The notes under the pieces were generated by a model that made no database searches, had not been told where the DNA came from, and saw nothing but the letters and a program-made list of their open reading frames with translations. Shown in pieces: positions 25,183 through 34,657 of a stretch of 36,709 nucleotides of DNA. The translations under genes were made by a program, and so were the position numbers. Each line of letters opens with the position of its first letter. Position 1 is the first letter of the stretch. Source of the DNA: Vibrio profundi (GTDB lineage Bacteria > Pseudomonadota > Gammaproteobacteria > Enterobacterales > Vibrionaceae); contig NZ_RZIS01000008.1 in assembly GCF_005281835.1 (NCBI RefSeq), positions 1 through 36,709 of the forward strand. The letters run 5' to 3'.

Positions 25183-26157
25183 TTATTGCGCACCTTTCGA
25201 GTTATTCATGTACTGGAAGAAATCACTCTTCGGATCAAGTACTAGAATATCGCTCTTCTCGCTAAATGACGTTTCATAAGCTTGCAGTGAACGCATGAAG
25301 CCAAAGAACTCAGGATCTTTATTGTAAGCATCAGAGTAGATCTTCGCCGCTTCTGCATCCGCATCACCACGAGTTACTCGAGCAGTACGGTCAGCTTCAG
25401 CAAGTACTGTCGCCACTTCTAGTTCAGCTTGAGCACGGATAACTTCAGCACGCTCACGACCTTGAGAACGGTGCTTACGAGCAACTGATTCACGCTCTGC
25501 ACGCATACGTTTGTAGATAGAATCACTGATGTTGTCTGGAAGGTTGATTTTCTTCATACGGAAATCAACAATCTCAACACCTAGATCTTTCAGCGCACTT
25601 TCACGAGTGTCAGCCAGTACGTTTTCCATGATCTTGTCACGCTCACCATCCACCTCTAGGGCTTCAGCAGCTGCGACTGTTGTCACTTCTTCGCTATCAG
25701 CTGAATCTGGCAGAACATCGTTGTTACGAGGACCTGATACGATTTGCTTGATTTCACGAGAACCGATTTCAGAACGAAGAACATCCGTCACTTTACGCTC
25801 AAGAAGTGCTTCTGCTGTTAGTGCGTTACCACCACCTGTTGCTAGGTAGTATTGACCGAAGTCTTGGATACGCCACTTAACGTATGAATCGATGATCACG
25901 TCTTTTTTCTCAGACGTTACGAAACGGTCAGAACGACCGTCCATAGTTTGGATACGTGCATCAAGAGTTTTCACACGGTCAAACAATGGCAGCTTGAAAT
26001 GCAGACCAGGTTCGTGGATACGAGAGATGTCGTTAGTATCTTTCAATACACGACCGAAACGAATCACGATACCGCGCTCACCCTCTGGGATAACGAACAC
26101 AGACATTAACATTAGAGCTAATGCTACGACCAATACAGGGATCATTAACTTACGCAT
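25183..26157 (-). CDS. hflC: HflC, FtsH protease modulator subunit
   Basis: Forms with HflK a large membrane complex of the SPFH/prohibitin family that surrounds and tunes the FtsH protease. The 324 residues have one N-terminal membrane segment (MIPVLVVALALMLMSVFVIP), then the SPFH domain (EGERGIVIRFGRV, PGLHFKLPLFD, MDGRSDRFVTSEKKDVI) and a long coiled region (ERESVARKHRSQGRERAEV and on) rich in Ala and Glu. It starts 2 bp after hflK and closes the hfq-hflX-hflK-hflC series before a terminator. Confidence 0.95.
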   Translation of the reverse strand: MRKLMIPVLVVALALMLMSVFVIPEGERGIVIRFGRVLKDTNDISRIHEPGLHFKLPLFDRVKTLDARIQTMDGRSDRFVTSEKKDVIIDSYVKWRIQDFGQYYLATGGGNALTAEALLERKVTDVLRSEIGSREIKQIVSGPRNNDVLPDSADSEEVTTVAAAEALEVDGERDKIMENVLADTRESALKDLGVEIVDFRMKKINLPDNISDSIYKRMRAERESVARKHRSQGRERAEVIRAQAELEVATVLAEADRTARVTRGDADAEAAKIYSDAYNKDPEFFGFMRSLQAYETSFSEKSDILVLDPKSDFFQYMNNSKGAQ

Positions 26158-26159
26158 TA

Positions 26160-27350
26160 TTAGTATCTCCCTTGGCGTGAACTATCAGAACGAGACTGAG
26201 TGGTTGACTGAGTGTCGGCTTGCGATTCAAGTTCAATTTGATCATAAGTTGAAGTTGTCTTCGCTTTACGCTGAGTTTGCTTCGCTCCACTTTGCCCTGC
26301 CAACTTATCAATTGGTAAGTAAAGTAGGTTGCCGCTCGACTCAGAGTCGATCAACACTTTAGACGTATTTGAATACACTTTTTCCATTGTATCTAGGTAC
26401 AGACGGTTACGTGTAACCTCTGGAGCCGCTTGATATTCAGGTAATAGTTTTTCAAATTGTGCCACTTGACCAAGTGCACCGTTAATTGTGCGTTCAGAGT
26501 AACCAACCGCTTCTTTCTTCAAACGCTCAGCACGACCTGTTGCCTTAGGAAGAATATCATTTCGGTAAGCTTCTGCTTCACGTTCAAAACGCTCTTCATC
26601 CTCACGAGCCGCAATTGCATCATCAAATGCATCTTTTACTTGCTCAGGTGGACGCGCTGACTGGAAGTTCACGTCAACAATAAGAATACCCATATCGTAG
26701 CTGTCGATAATCCGGTTTAGCGTTTCTTGAGTACTTTGACGAATCTGTTGACGCCCACTAGTTAGGATACTATCCATTAGTGAGTCACCGATTACCGCAC
26801 GAAGCGCAGAATCTGTCGCTTGACGCAAGCTGTCGTCAGCATTCGTTACACGATATAAGTACTTGTACGGGTCTGAAACACGGTATTGAACACCCATTTC
26901 AACCGTCACAACGTTCTCATCTTTCGTTAACATAGTGCCAGATGCACGTAGTGAACGAATCGCTTGAACGTTAACTAGCTGCTCATCTTTAATTTCATCG
27001 ATAAAGCGAGGGTGCCAGTTAAGACCTGGTTCTTCGATACGATCGAATTGACCTAGTCGTAACACCACTGCTCTTTCTGCTTCACCAACAGTATAGAAAC
27101 CAGCGAAAAACCAGATAGCAACAGCAATTACAGCAATGACACCAAAGCCAATTGCACCGCCGCCGCCGATTGATGGACCATTGCCACCCTTATTACCAAA
27201 CTTGCCACCCAACTTTTGACTCAGCTTATTAAATACTTCGTCTAGGTCTGGCGGTCCTTGATCTCGGCCACCACGATTATTTTTATTACCCCAAGGGTCA
27301 TTATCGCGGCCTTTGTCGCCGTTGTTATTTCCAGGCTCATTCCACGCCAT
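26160..27350 (-). CDS. hflK: HflK, FtsH protease modulator subunit
   Basis: Partner of HflC in the FtsH-associated membrane complex. The 396 residues begin with a Gly/Asn/Asp-rich cytoplasmic stretch (about 1-65, NKNNRGGRDQG), then one membrane segment (IGFGVIAVIAVAIWFFAGFY), an SPFH domain (VGEAERAVVLRLGQFD, GLNWHPRFID), and a coiled helical region ending in a Ser/Gln-rich tail. GGAG precedes the ATG. It lies 27 bp after hflX. Confidence 0.95.
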   Translation of the reverse strand: MAWNEPGNNNGDKGRDNDPWGNKNNRGGRDQGPPDLDEVFNKLSQKLGGKFGNKGGNGPSIGGGGAIGFGVIAVIAVAIWFFAGFYTVGEAERAVVLRLGQFDRIEEPGLNWHPRFIDEIKDEQLVNVQAIRSLRASGTMLTKDENVVTVEMGVQYRVSDPYKYLYRVTNADDSLRQATDSALRAVIGDSLMDSILTSGRQQIRQSTQETLNRIIDSYDMGILIVDVNFQSARPPEQVKDAFDDAIAAREDEERFEREAEAYRNDILPKATGRAERLKKEAVGYSERTINGALGQVAQFEKLLPEYQAAPEVTRNRLYLDTMEKVYSNTSKVLIDSESSGNLLYLPIDKLAGQSGAKQTQRKAKTTSTYDQIELESQADTQSTTQSRSDSSRQGRY

Positions 27351-27377
27351 TAGAAAGCTCCATCATTTGATATGACG

Positions 27378-28685
27378 TTATACTGTAGCAGTCTCTTTGG
27401 TAACGATAAAGTCACCTAAGAGCGCCCCTTCTCTTTTTTCTAGTTTAGACCAATCGACTTGTTGCATTCTAATATCTATCAACAAGTTACCTTCTTGGTC
27501 ATATTCTTCACGTTGAATACATTTCAGTTGGAAGAATAAACTACGAATCCTGCCTTGATGTTCTGGTGGAATTCGCAATTGGTACTGCACTATTTGACTC
27601 GCCAAACGTTCTGTCAGCGCTTCAAACAATAAATCAATACCCAAGCCATCCATTGCCGAGACCCAAACCGTGCGAGGCACACCTTCTTCATCTCTTTCGA
27701 TGCGAGGCTGTTGGTCTTCCATGCAGTCGATCTTATTCATGACAACTAAAGTCGGTACCTCATGGGCATCGATTTCTTCTAAAACGTCGTGAACAGCCTG
27801 AATATTCTCACGAAAACGGTCGTCACTGGCATCGACAACATGTAACAAAATGTCAGCTTCTTGCGTTTCTTGCAACGTCGCTTTAAATGCCGCAACAAGG
27901 TCGTGAGGTAGATGGCGAATAAAGCCTACCGTGTCAGCCAATATAGAAGGGCCAACATCCGCTAGATCGATCTTACGTAATGTAGGATCTAACGTTGCGA
28001 ACAATTGGTCTGCAGCATAAACACCAGCAGAAGTTATTCGGTTGAACAGTGTAGATTTCCCTGCATTGGTATAACCAACCAAAGAAATTGTAGGAATTTC
28101 AGCTCTATTACGAGCACGGCGTCCTTGTTCACGTTGCTTAGCGACTTTCGCTAAACGACGCAATATCGCTTTAATACGATCACGCAACAAACGACGGTCT
28201 GTTTCTAGTTGGGTTTCACCTGGACCACGTAAACCTATACCACCTTTTTGTCTTTCTAGGTGAGTCCAACCTCGGATCAATCGGGTAGAAATATGCCTTA
28301 ACTGAGCAAGCTCAACTTGCAATTTACCTTCATGAGTTCGAGCTCGTTGTGCAAAGATATCTAAGATCAAACCTGTACGGTCAATCACTCGACATTTACA
28401 CAGCTGTTCTAGGTTACGTTCTTGGGCAGGAGAAAGGGAGTGATTAAAAATCACAATTTCAGCACCAGTCAGCTGAACGGCTTGAGCAATTTCTTGGGCT
28501 TTACCCTCTCCAACGTAGTATTTAGGGAGCGGGGATTGTCGGCTACCGGTAATTACCTGTAACGTTTCAACCCCTGCTGAAGATACCAGCATTTCACATT
28601 CGCTAAGATCTTCCCACTCACCTTCTTGCGTGAAGTTGATATGAACAAGTACGGCTCGCTCACCGGATTCATAACGGTCAAACAA
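27378..28685 (-). CDS. hflX: Ribosome-splitting GTPase HflX
   Basis: Binds the 50S subunit and splits stalled or heat-damaged ribosomes. The 435 residues have the HflX domain first (MFDRYESGERAVLVHI, YYVGEGKAQEIAQ, FNHSLSPAQERNLE), then a glycine-rich linker (GGIGLRGPGETQLETDRR), then the G domain with G1 GYTNAGKST, G3 DTVGF and G4 NKID. The start codon is TTG, supported by AAGGAG eight bases upstream and by the family's conserved MFDRY N-terminus. It lies 44 bp after hfq. Confidence 0.95.
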   Translation of the reverse strand: MFDRYESGERAVLVHINFTQEGEWEDLSECEMLVSSAGVETLQVITGSRQSPLPKYYVGEGKAQEIAQAVQLTGAEIVIFNHSLSPAQERNLEQLCKCRVIDRTGLILDIFAQRARTHEGKLQVELAQLRHISTRLIRGWTHLERQKGGIGLRGPGETQLETDRRLLRDRIKAILRRLAKVAKQREQGRRARNRAEIPTISLVGYTNAGKSTLFNRITSAGVYAADQLFATLDPTLRKIDLADVGPSILADTVGFIRHLPHDLVAAFKATLQETQEADILLHVVDASDDRFRENIQAVHDVLEEIDAHEVPTLVVMNKIDCMEDQQPRIERDEEGVPRTVWVSAMDGLGIDLLFEALTERLASQIVQYQLRIPPEHQGRIRSLFFQLKCIQREEYDQEGNLLIDIRMQQVDWSKLEKREGALLGDFIVTKETATV

Positions 28686-28729
28686 GCAACCAACTCCTTA
28701 TTACAGCTTGAGCTGTATTATTTAAATTA

Positions 28730-28990
28730 TTAATCTTCAGATTTCTCAGGACGATCAGATGGAGCGCGCTCACCACTGTGATGACTAACTGCACGTGCAG
28801 GTACCACAGTTGAAATCGCATGCTTATAAACCATCTGATTTACAGTGTTCTTCAATAAGATCACAAATTGATCGAAAGACTCAATCTGACCTTGAAGCTT
28901 GATGCCATTTACAAGGTAGATAGATACTGGAATGCGCTCACGACGAAGTGCATTTAGAAACGGGTCTTGTAGAGATTGCCCCTTAGCCAT
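28730..28990 (-). CDS. hfq: RNA chaperone Hfq
   Basis: Hexameric Sm-like protein that pairs small RNAs with messages. In vibrios it is needed for Qrr small-RNA quorum control. The 86 residues contain the Sm1 motif (VSIYLVNGIKLQGQIESFD) and Sm2 motif (MVYKHAISTVVPAR). The YKH residues that build the proximal RNA pocket are intact. The tail is short, polar and acidic (APSDRPEKSED). AAGGA lies upstream of the ATG. It is separated from miaA by 192 bp that include a terminator-like hairpin. Confidence 0.97.
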   Translation of the reverse strand: MAKGQSLQDPFLNALRRERIPVSIYLVNGIKLQGQIESFDQFVILLKNTVNQMVYKHAISTVVPARAVSHHSGERAPSDRPEKSED

Positions 28991-29076
28991 TTTATTTTCC
29001 TTATTTGTATTTTGTTGTAATTATTTAGCTAGTGGTGCACTAAAAGGTGCGGCCTTTGCATCTGAGCTAAATGAAT

Positions 29077-29130
29077 AAAAAAACTCCGTTGTTATTGAAA
29101 GGCTAGCAAATTTAAAAACCTCAATAACGG
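29077..29130 (-). terminator. Terminator or attenuator between miaA and hfq
   Basis: Read leftward, CCGTTATTGAGG pairs with CCTTTCAATAACAACGG (one bulged region) around a 16-nt A/T-rich loop, followed at once by GAG and seven T. The stem is about 8 continuous pairs (GTTATTGA with TCAATAAC) plus outer pairs. It would stop or reduce transcription from miaA into hfq. Its strength cannot be judged by eye. Confidence 0.6.
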
Positions 29131-29182
29131 ATCCTTTCCAGAGTATATTCACGCAAAAGCGATCACATTATACACAGCATTT

Positions 29183-30115
29183 CTAATCAGATGCTATTGC
29201 ATCTGAAAGAGTTTCTAGTGCCTGTTCAATGTTTTCACTATCTAACCAAGTTAAATTATCCCAGCTGCGTAACCAGGTAATTTGTCGCTTGGCCAATTGA
29301 CGGGTTGCACAGACACCACGAAATATCGCTTCGTCCAAATCACAATTTCCGTCTAAATAGTCCCACATCTGCCTATAACCTACGCATCTGATCGAAGGAA
29401 GATCCGGGTGAAGATCGTCTCTAGCGTATAACGCTTTCATTTCATCTTCAAACCCAGCTTCCATCATCTTGTCGAAGCGTAATTCAATACGGCGATGCAG
29501 TTCTGCCCTTTCCTTGGGAGCAATAGCAAATTGCTTAACTCTAAAAGGCAGGCTTTCACCTTTGGTTTGAGTTAGCTCAGTTAATGTTTTACCTGAAATT
29601 CGGTAAACTTCCAATGCTCGCGATAATCTTTGTGGATCATTGGGGTGGATTCTTTCTGCGGAAACTGGATCAATGTCTTTTAGTTGATCATGTAAAGCTT
29701 GCCAACCTAGTGATTGCGCTTCCGCTTCAATCTGTTCTCGAATAGCCGGATCAGCAGCTGGCAGAGGAGAAAGCCCCTCTAGTAGCGCTTTGTAGTACAG
29801 CATGGTGCCGCCAACTAACAATGGGATTTTGCCGTCAGCAACAATCTTGTTCATTTCATTTATGGCATCACGACGAAAATCCGCCGCAGAGTACGCTTCA
29901 CTTGGGTCCAGAATATCAATCAAGCGATGAGGTGCTAGCGCGAGCTCTTCCGCATCCGGTTTAGCGGTGCCAATATCCATGTCTTTGTAGATTAATGCCG
30001 AATCGACACTGATGATCTCGACTGGGTATTTTTGACGTAATCGAATCGCTAAATCTGTTTTTCCAGATGCAGTCGGCCCCATTAAAAACAGTGCTAAAGG
30101 TAATTTTTGAGTCAT
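29183..30115 (-). CDS. miaA: tRNA dimethylallyltransferase
   Basis: Adds the isopentenyl group from DMAPP to N6 of A37 in tRNAs that read UNN codons. The 310 residues match the family. The P-loop FLMGPTASGKTDLAIRL (about 11-27), the substrate motif DSALIYKDMDIGTAKP, the GGTMLYYKALLEG stretch and the RQLAKRQITWLR region are all present. A 7-bp hairpin (CAGATGC-TATT-GCATCTG) spans the stop codon at 29188-29205. It lies 48 bp after mutL. In E. coli, hfq promoters lie inside miaA. Confidence 0.96.
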   Translation of the reverse strand: MTQKLPLALFLMGPTASGKTDLAIRLRQKYPVEIISVDSALIYKDMDIGTAKPDAEELALAPHRLIDILDPSEAYSAADFRRDAINEMNKIVADGKIPLLVGGTMLYYKALLEGLSPLPAADPAIREQIEAEAQSLGWQALHDQLKDIDPVSAERIHPNDPQRLSRALEVYRISGKTLTELTQTKGESLPFRVKQFAIAPKERAELHRRIELRFDKMMEAGFEDEMKALYARDDLHPDLPSIRCVGYRQMWDYLDGNCDLDEAIFRGVCATRQLAKRQITWLRSWDNLTWLDSENIEQALETLSDAIASD

Positions 30116-30163
30116 AGTTCTTTATTATTATGGCTTCTTAATGAAAGCGTTTCGTTTACAGTA

Positions 30164-32242
30164 TTATTTGGCTAACAAAGCTGCAATTGTGGAAGAGAAA
30201 TCAACCGAGACCACAAACTGATTATCTTCTAATGGAAGTTGACCATGCCATAGCTGTTCAAGTTCCCCAACCAATTGAATGGCTTCTGATAAAGTGTAGT
30301 CGCTTTTTACTTGAGCGGTTTGAATCGCGATCCAATTTGCTAAGACTTTGCTATCAAAAACAGACTTATTATTGTCCGTTTTCGTTGAGGCTGCGTACGA
30401 TAACAGATCTGGTATTAGAATTTGTAAGTTTTGCTGCCTTAGAGGCGAAGGAACGCCCATGACCATAATGGTTTCACGATTCCTTAACTTGAGCTCAATA
30501 CCAAAACACTGCAACACATGGATACCATCTTCGGCAACTTGAGTCAGTTCTTTACCAACTTTCAGAGAGAGCGGCACAAGCAATGGCTGACTCTTCAAAT
30601 AGCCTTGCTCGGTATTCAATTGACCAAGCACTCTCAAAAACTCAGCTTTTGCGAGCGATACCAACACACAACCAACCTTACTTCCCATCACTAAATATTG
30701 GTGATTCACCACAGTAATGGCTTTCCCTAAATTTGTGATGGGTTCTGACGGCTTCTTGATGGCCTCTGAAACCAAATCAGCGTCTTTAATAGGTTCTTGT
30801 TGTGGACTTGGTGTCAAGGATTCTATCGAAGGTGTATCCAATAGCTCTTTATACGCTTTGACTTCCTTTTTCGACGGCGCTGGCTCCCCATATCGCTGAA
30901 CAGCCTCTTTTTCTTTTTTGGGAGCAGGACGCGACTCGATCCATTCTTGTCTTGATGACGGCGCCTCGCTAGCAACGTAGCTATTTACATTTTCATTAAC
31001 AGAGCTCGAAGGCTCAGCGCTATAGCTGACATCGGGTTCCGCTTTACGTGGATAAGCCGGCGTTCTTTCGATTACTTGGTCAGCACGCTCTCTAGCTTGA
31101 TCTTGTGCTAAAAACGGTTGCTGAACGACACCCTCTTCTCCGCTTTCAACAGTCACTACGCTATCGCTCGGAGCTTGTTCCTCCTGTGAAGCAGGGTTTT
31201 GCTGATGAAAGGCAGATTGATTCACAGGGGCAGCGTCTATGTGTCTGGTCTGTGATAAGCCATCACTAAGGGCTTGGTAAATAAAATCATGCACTAAACG
31301 AGCTTGATGGAAGCGCACCTCATGTTTCGCAGGGTGGACATTCACATCGACCTGATGCGGATCTAGTTCAATGAATAACACATAGGTTGCAAACTGATCC
31401 GGGCGCAAGCTCGTTTCGTAGCTTTGGCGAATGGCGTGATTAATCAGCTTATCTCGCATCATACGGCCATTAACATAACAGTATTGAAGATCGCTTTGCT
31501 GCCTCGCACCTTCAGGTGTTGTGATCCAGCCATGCAGTTTCAAACCTTGATGCTCAAGTTCGATTTTTAGCATATTACGAACGAACGCATTGCCACAGAC
31601 TGCTGCGATGCGCTTTTCGGCCTGAAGCTCGTTTTTAGCTGCACGATATTGACGAATCATTTTGCCGTTGTGGCGTAAATTAATCGTCACGTCAAAGCGG
31701 CTTAACGCAATCCGTTTCAGTAACTCATCAATGTGAGTAAATTCGGTTTTCTCTGTTCTAAGAAATTTGCGACGTGCCGGTGTATTGAAAAACAAATCAA
31801 GCACTTCAACAGAAGTACCGATTGGATGTGCCGCAGGCTGCAGTTTTACCTGCATATCTCGGCCTTCGCTATACGCCGCCCACGCTTGTTCTTGAGTTGT
31901 AGGCCGAGACGTCATAGTAAGGCGCGCGACTGAACTGATACTCGCTAATGCCTCTCCACGGAAACCTAGACTCACAATGGCTTCAAGATCATCCAGCGTG
32001 TGGATCTTCGAAGTGGCATGACGACTTAATGCTAATGCCAGTTCACCTTTTACAATGCCCTTACCGTTATCACGAACACGGATCATCTTAGAGCCACCTT
32101 TTTCGATATCAATATCGATACGAGTCGCACCAGAGTCCAAGCTATTTTCCACCAACTCTTTTACTACTGAAGCTGGCCTTTCTACTACCTCACCCGCCGC
32201 AATTTGGTTTGCCAAACGGGCAGGCAGTATTTTAATCGTCAT
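30164..32242 (-). CDS. mutL: DNA mismatch repair protein MutL
   Basis: Links mismatch recognition by MutS to strand incision by MutH and to helicase loading. The 692 residues start with a GHKL ATPase domain: the Mg-binding asparagine in ELVENSLDSGA, the DNGKGI motif, and GFRGEALASISSV. A transducer domain follows, then a long polar linker (about 340-490, rich in Pro, Glu, Ser and Gln), then the dimerisation domain. The DQHA-x2-E-x4-E endonuclease motif is absent, which fits a Dam/MutH-dependent species. It lies 25 bp after amiB. Confidence 0.96.
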   Translation of the reverse strand: MTIKILPARLANQIAAGEVVERPASVVKELVENSLDSGATRIDIDIEKGGSKMIRVRDNGKGIVKGELALALSRHATSKIHTLDDLEAIVSLGFRGEALASISSVARLTMTSRPTTQEQAWAAYSEGRDMQVKLQPAAHPIGTSVEVLDLFFNTPARRKFLRTEKTEFTHIDELLKRIALSRFDVTINLRHNGKMIRQYRAAKNELQAEKRIAAVCGNAFVRNMLKIELEHQGLKLHGWITTPEGARQQSDLQYCYVNGRMMRDKLINHAIRQSYETSLRPDQFATYVLFIELDPHQVDVNVHPAKHEVRFHQARLVHDFIYQALSDGLSQTRHIDAAPVNQSAFHQQNPASQEEQAPSDSVVTVESGEEGVVQQPFLAQDQARERADQVIERTPAYPRKAEPDVSYSAEPSSSVNENVNSYVASEAPSSRQEWIESRPAPKKEKEAVQRYGEPAPSKKEVKAYKELLDTPSIESLTPSPQQEPIKDADLVSEAIKKPSEPITNLGKAITVVNHQYLVMGSKVGCVLVSLAKAEFLRVLGQLNTEQGYLKSQPLLVPLSLKVGKELTQVAEDGIHVLQCFGIELKLRNRETIMVMGVPSPLRQQNLQILIPDLLSYAASTKTDNNKSVFDSKVLANWIAIQTAQVKSDYTLSEAIQLVGELEQLWHGQLPLEDNQFVVSVDFSSTIAALLAK

Positions 32243-32267
32243 AACTTTATCTTTGCCTTAAAAGCGT

Positions 32268-33989
32268 CTATTTATGCGGAATAATCAAAACTTGGCCAAT
32301 AGCCAACTCGTCAGAACGAAGTTTGTTAGCTTGTCGAATGCTATTCACACTCACACCATACTTAGCCGCTATTTTTCCTAGGTAGTCACCGCGAGCAACT
32401 TTATGCTTTCTTAGCGGTGCATCTTTTAGGCTCACCGTTATTCTCAGCTTCTGCCCGACTTTTAAGGTATCTGACTTCAATTTATTTTCACGCTTAATAT
32501 GCGCGACTGAGACTTTATATTGGCTAGCAATCTTACCTAAGTAATCACCTCTTCTCACGGTGTGAGTAACCGTTTTCGTTTCCACTGGATTCGAAATTTT
32601 AGGCACTGAGATAGAAGCAGAAGAACCCGGAATCACCAGAACTTGACCAATTGCCAAGCTAGATGACTTCAAATTATTCTGACTCATGATCGCTTTGGTC
32701 GTCGTCGAGTACTTTTTCGCAATTGCAGACAGTGAGTCACCACGCTTCACTTTGTACTTCGTGGCCTTCATTGAACTCGAGAATGCAGTGCCTTCTGGCG
32801 GATTCGCTTTCAAATATTTCACGATAGCTTTCGCAATCGAGCGAGCCAGCTTATCTTGGTGCGAACGCTGGAATAATAACTTCTCTTCGGTAGGGTTTGA
32901 AATGAACCCCGTTTCAACTAAGACCGATGGAATTTGTGGTGAACGCAATACTGCCAAGCTGGTATTGATCGGCTTCGAGTTGTGTAGCTTCGCTACTTTC
33001 CCCATCTCAGACAATATCTCCGTCGCTAACTTATAACCTTCTTTCTGAGAATGACTAAACTGAAGATCAAGCAATGTTTGGTTAACGTTCTTATCATCGA
33101 TATTGCCAGTAAATGCAGCCCCACTACCGCCTAATAGCTCGGATTGTTTCTCTTTGTTCTCAATCCAGCGGGAAATTTCTGTATTGGCTCGCCGTGTATT
33201 CAATACAAACACAGAGCCGCCCCGTGGTTGCGGGGTAGTAAATGCATCGGCGTGAATTGAAACCAAGAGGTGCGCTTCGTTTTCTCGTGCGATAGCCACT
33301 CGTCGGTTTAAATTAACAAAGTAGTCGCCATTACGAGTTAATCGACTCTTCACCCCTGGCACCGCATTCAACTGAGCCGCTAGCTTTTTTGAAATGCTCA
33401 ACGTCGCATTTTTTTCATACTTACGCGTAGGGCCTATCGAACCAGGGTCTTCACCGCCATGACCAGGATCGATCACAATCAGAATATCCTCTTTTCTCTG
33501 AACCTGAGAAATATCTTTGCTGATCGTTGGTTTTTTCGCCGCTGTAGAAGTTGTCGCTTTCTTGGTCGTCGTAGCATGAGGGAAATCAACGACAAGACGA
33601 TGACCATATTGGCCACCCGGTGTTGGATTAAGTTTAAACAGCTCAGCTTTAGACGCTTTCTTCAACTCAAACACCAAGCGATATGTGCCTTTGCTTGGCG
33701 GCGAGCTTTTACGGATCTTAGCTAATACCGGGCTATCGCTTACGTTCATCGGCAGCTTAGTTGCCAGAGTTGTCTTTTTTAAGTCAACGACTAAACGGCT
33801 TGGGCTGCTCAATGTAAAGTAGCTGTAATCGGCTTCTGTTTTAAGATCAATTACGACGCGCGTTTCATCAGGAGAAGGCCAAACACGAATGCCTTCTAAT
33901 GAATTAGCGAAAGTAACGTTTGAGAATAAGATAAAAAATGCAGCAAGCGAAAACGCTGCTGCATTATATAAACGCTTAAGAATCAACAT
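32268..33989 (-). CDS. amiB: N-acetylmuramoyl-L-alanine amidase with AMIN and three LysM domains
   Basis: Zinc amidase that splits septal peptidoglycan during daughter-cell separation. The 573 residues show a signal peptide (to about residue 28), an AMIN domain (GIRVWPSPDETRVVIDL), the Amidase_3 domain with zinc ligands in VIDPGHGGEDPGSIG and SIHADAF and the catalytic glutamate in SVLVETGFISNP, and three C-terminal LysM repeats (KYKVKRGDSLSAIAKKY, THTVRRGDYLGKIASQY, KHKVARGDYLGKIAAKY). It overlaps tsaE by 7 bp. The name amiB rests on the tsaE-amiB-mutL context; the domain set is larger than in E. coli AmiB. Confidence 0.92.
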   Translation of the reverse strand: MLILKRLYNAAAFSLAAFFILFSNVTFANSLEGIRVWPSPDETRVVIDLKTEADYSYFTLSSPSRLVVDLKKTTLATKLPMNVSDSPVLAKIRKSSPPSKGTYRLVFELKKASKAELFKLNPTPGGQYGHRLVVDFPHATTTKKATTSTAAKKPTISKDISQVQRKEDILIVIDPGHGGEDPGSIGPTRKYEKNATLSISKKLAAQLNAVPGVKSRLTRNGDYFVNLNRRVAIARENEAHLLVSIHADAFTTPQPRGGSVFVLNTRRANTEISRWIENKEKQSELLGGSGAAFTGNIDDKNVNQTLLDLQFSHSQKEGYKLATEILSEMGKVAKLHNSKPINTSLAVLRSPQIPSVLVETGFISNPTEEKLLFQRSHQDKLARSIAKAIVKYLKANPPEGTAFSSSMKATKYKVKRGDSLSAIAKKYSTTTKAIMSQNNLKSSSLAIGQVLVIPGSSASISVPKISNPVETKTVTHTVRRGDYLGKIASQYKVSVAHIKRENKLKSDTLKVGQKLRITVSLKDAPLRKHKVARGDYLGKIAAKYGVSVNSIRQANKLRSDELAIGQVLIIPHK

Positions 33990-34447
33990 AACTCCAACTG
34001 ATCTAGTAAGCTTCTACCGTAATCATTATTAGCGGTTAGGGTTGTCACACGCTGATTGCCGTCATAACGGATATCAATATCTAAGTCGGCTTCTGGCAAT
34101 AATCCATGCCCTTTCTCCGGCCACTCCACTAAACAGATCGCATCCGGAGTGAAGTAATCTCGAATTCCCATGAATTCTAGTTCTTCCGGATCGGCTAATC
34201 GGTACAGGTCGAAATGATAAACCTGCCAGTCCGCAAGCTGATACGGTTCAACTAAAGTGTAAGTTGGGCTTTTTACATTTCCGTCATGGCCCAAAGCTCG
34301 AACAAATCCACGACTGAACGTGGTTTTTCCTGCGCCAAGATCGCCATGCAGATAAATAGTCGTCTGCTGTGAGCATAGATTTGAAAGCCTCGTACCTAAT
34401 AGAATCGTTGCTTGCTCATCTTCCAAAGTAAATTGTTTCGTGCTCAT
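33983..34447 (-). CDS. tsaE: tRNA threonylcarbamoyladenosine biosynthesis ATPase TsaE
   Basis: P-loop ATPase needed with TsaB, TsaC and TsaD to make t6A37 in tRNAs that read ANN codons. The 154 residues include Walker A GDLGAGKTTFSRGFVRALG (about 36-54), the switch-like SPTYTLVEPY, and YHFDLYRLADPEELEFMG and LVEWPEKG motifs. It is the first gene of the leftward series. In E. coli nnr (yjeF) precedes it; here queG lies divergent directly upstream. Confidence 0.95.
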   Translation of the reverse strand: MSTKQFTLEDEQATILLGTRLSNLCSQQTTIYLHGDLGAGKTTFSRGFVRALGHDGNVKSPTYTLVEPYQLADWQVYHFDLYRLADPEELEFMGIRDYFTPDAICLVEWPEKGHGLLPEADLDIDIRYDGNQRVTTLTANNDYGRSLLDQLELC

Positions 34448-34657
34448 GTATAAAGTTCTCTAAATATCGATCGTTGACTATATAAAAATCAAAAGAACAA
34501 GAATAGTAAACCGTGTTGCTTTTGAGAGACAAGATCTCAAATGTAAGTTATATGAAAAATGAGCAAATAAATCCGCGATTTCTGGTCTTAAAGGCTAAGA
34601 TCCGTTAAGATCCGCCCCCATTTTTGCGCGTCGCAATTGAAACGAAGAGCTACCGAC

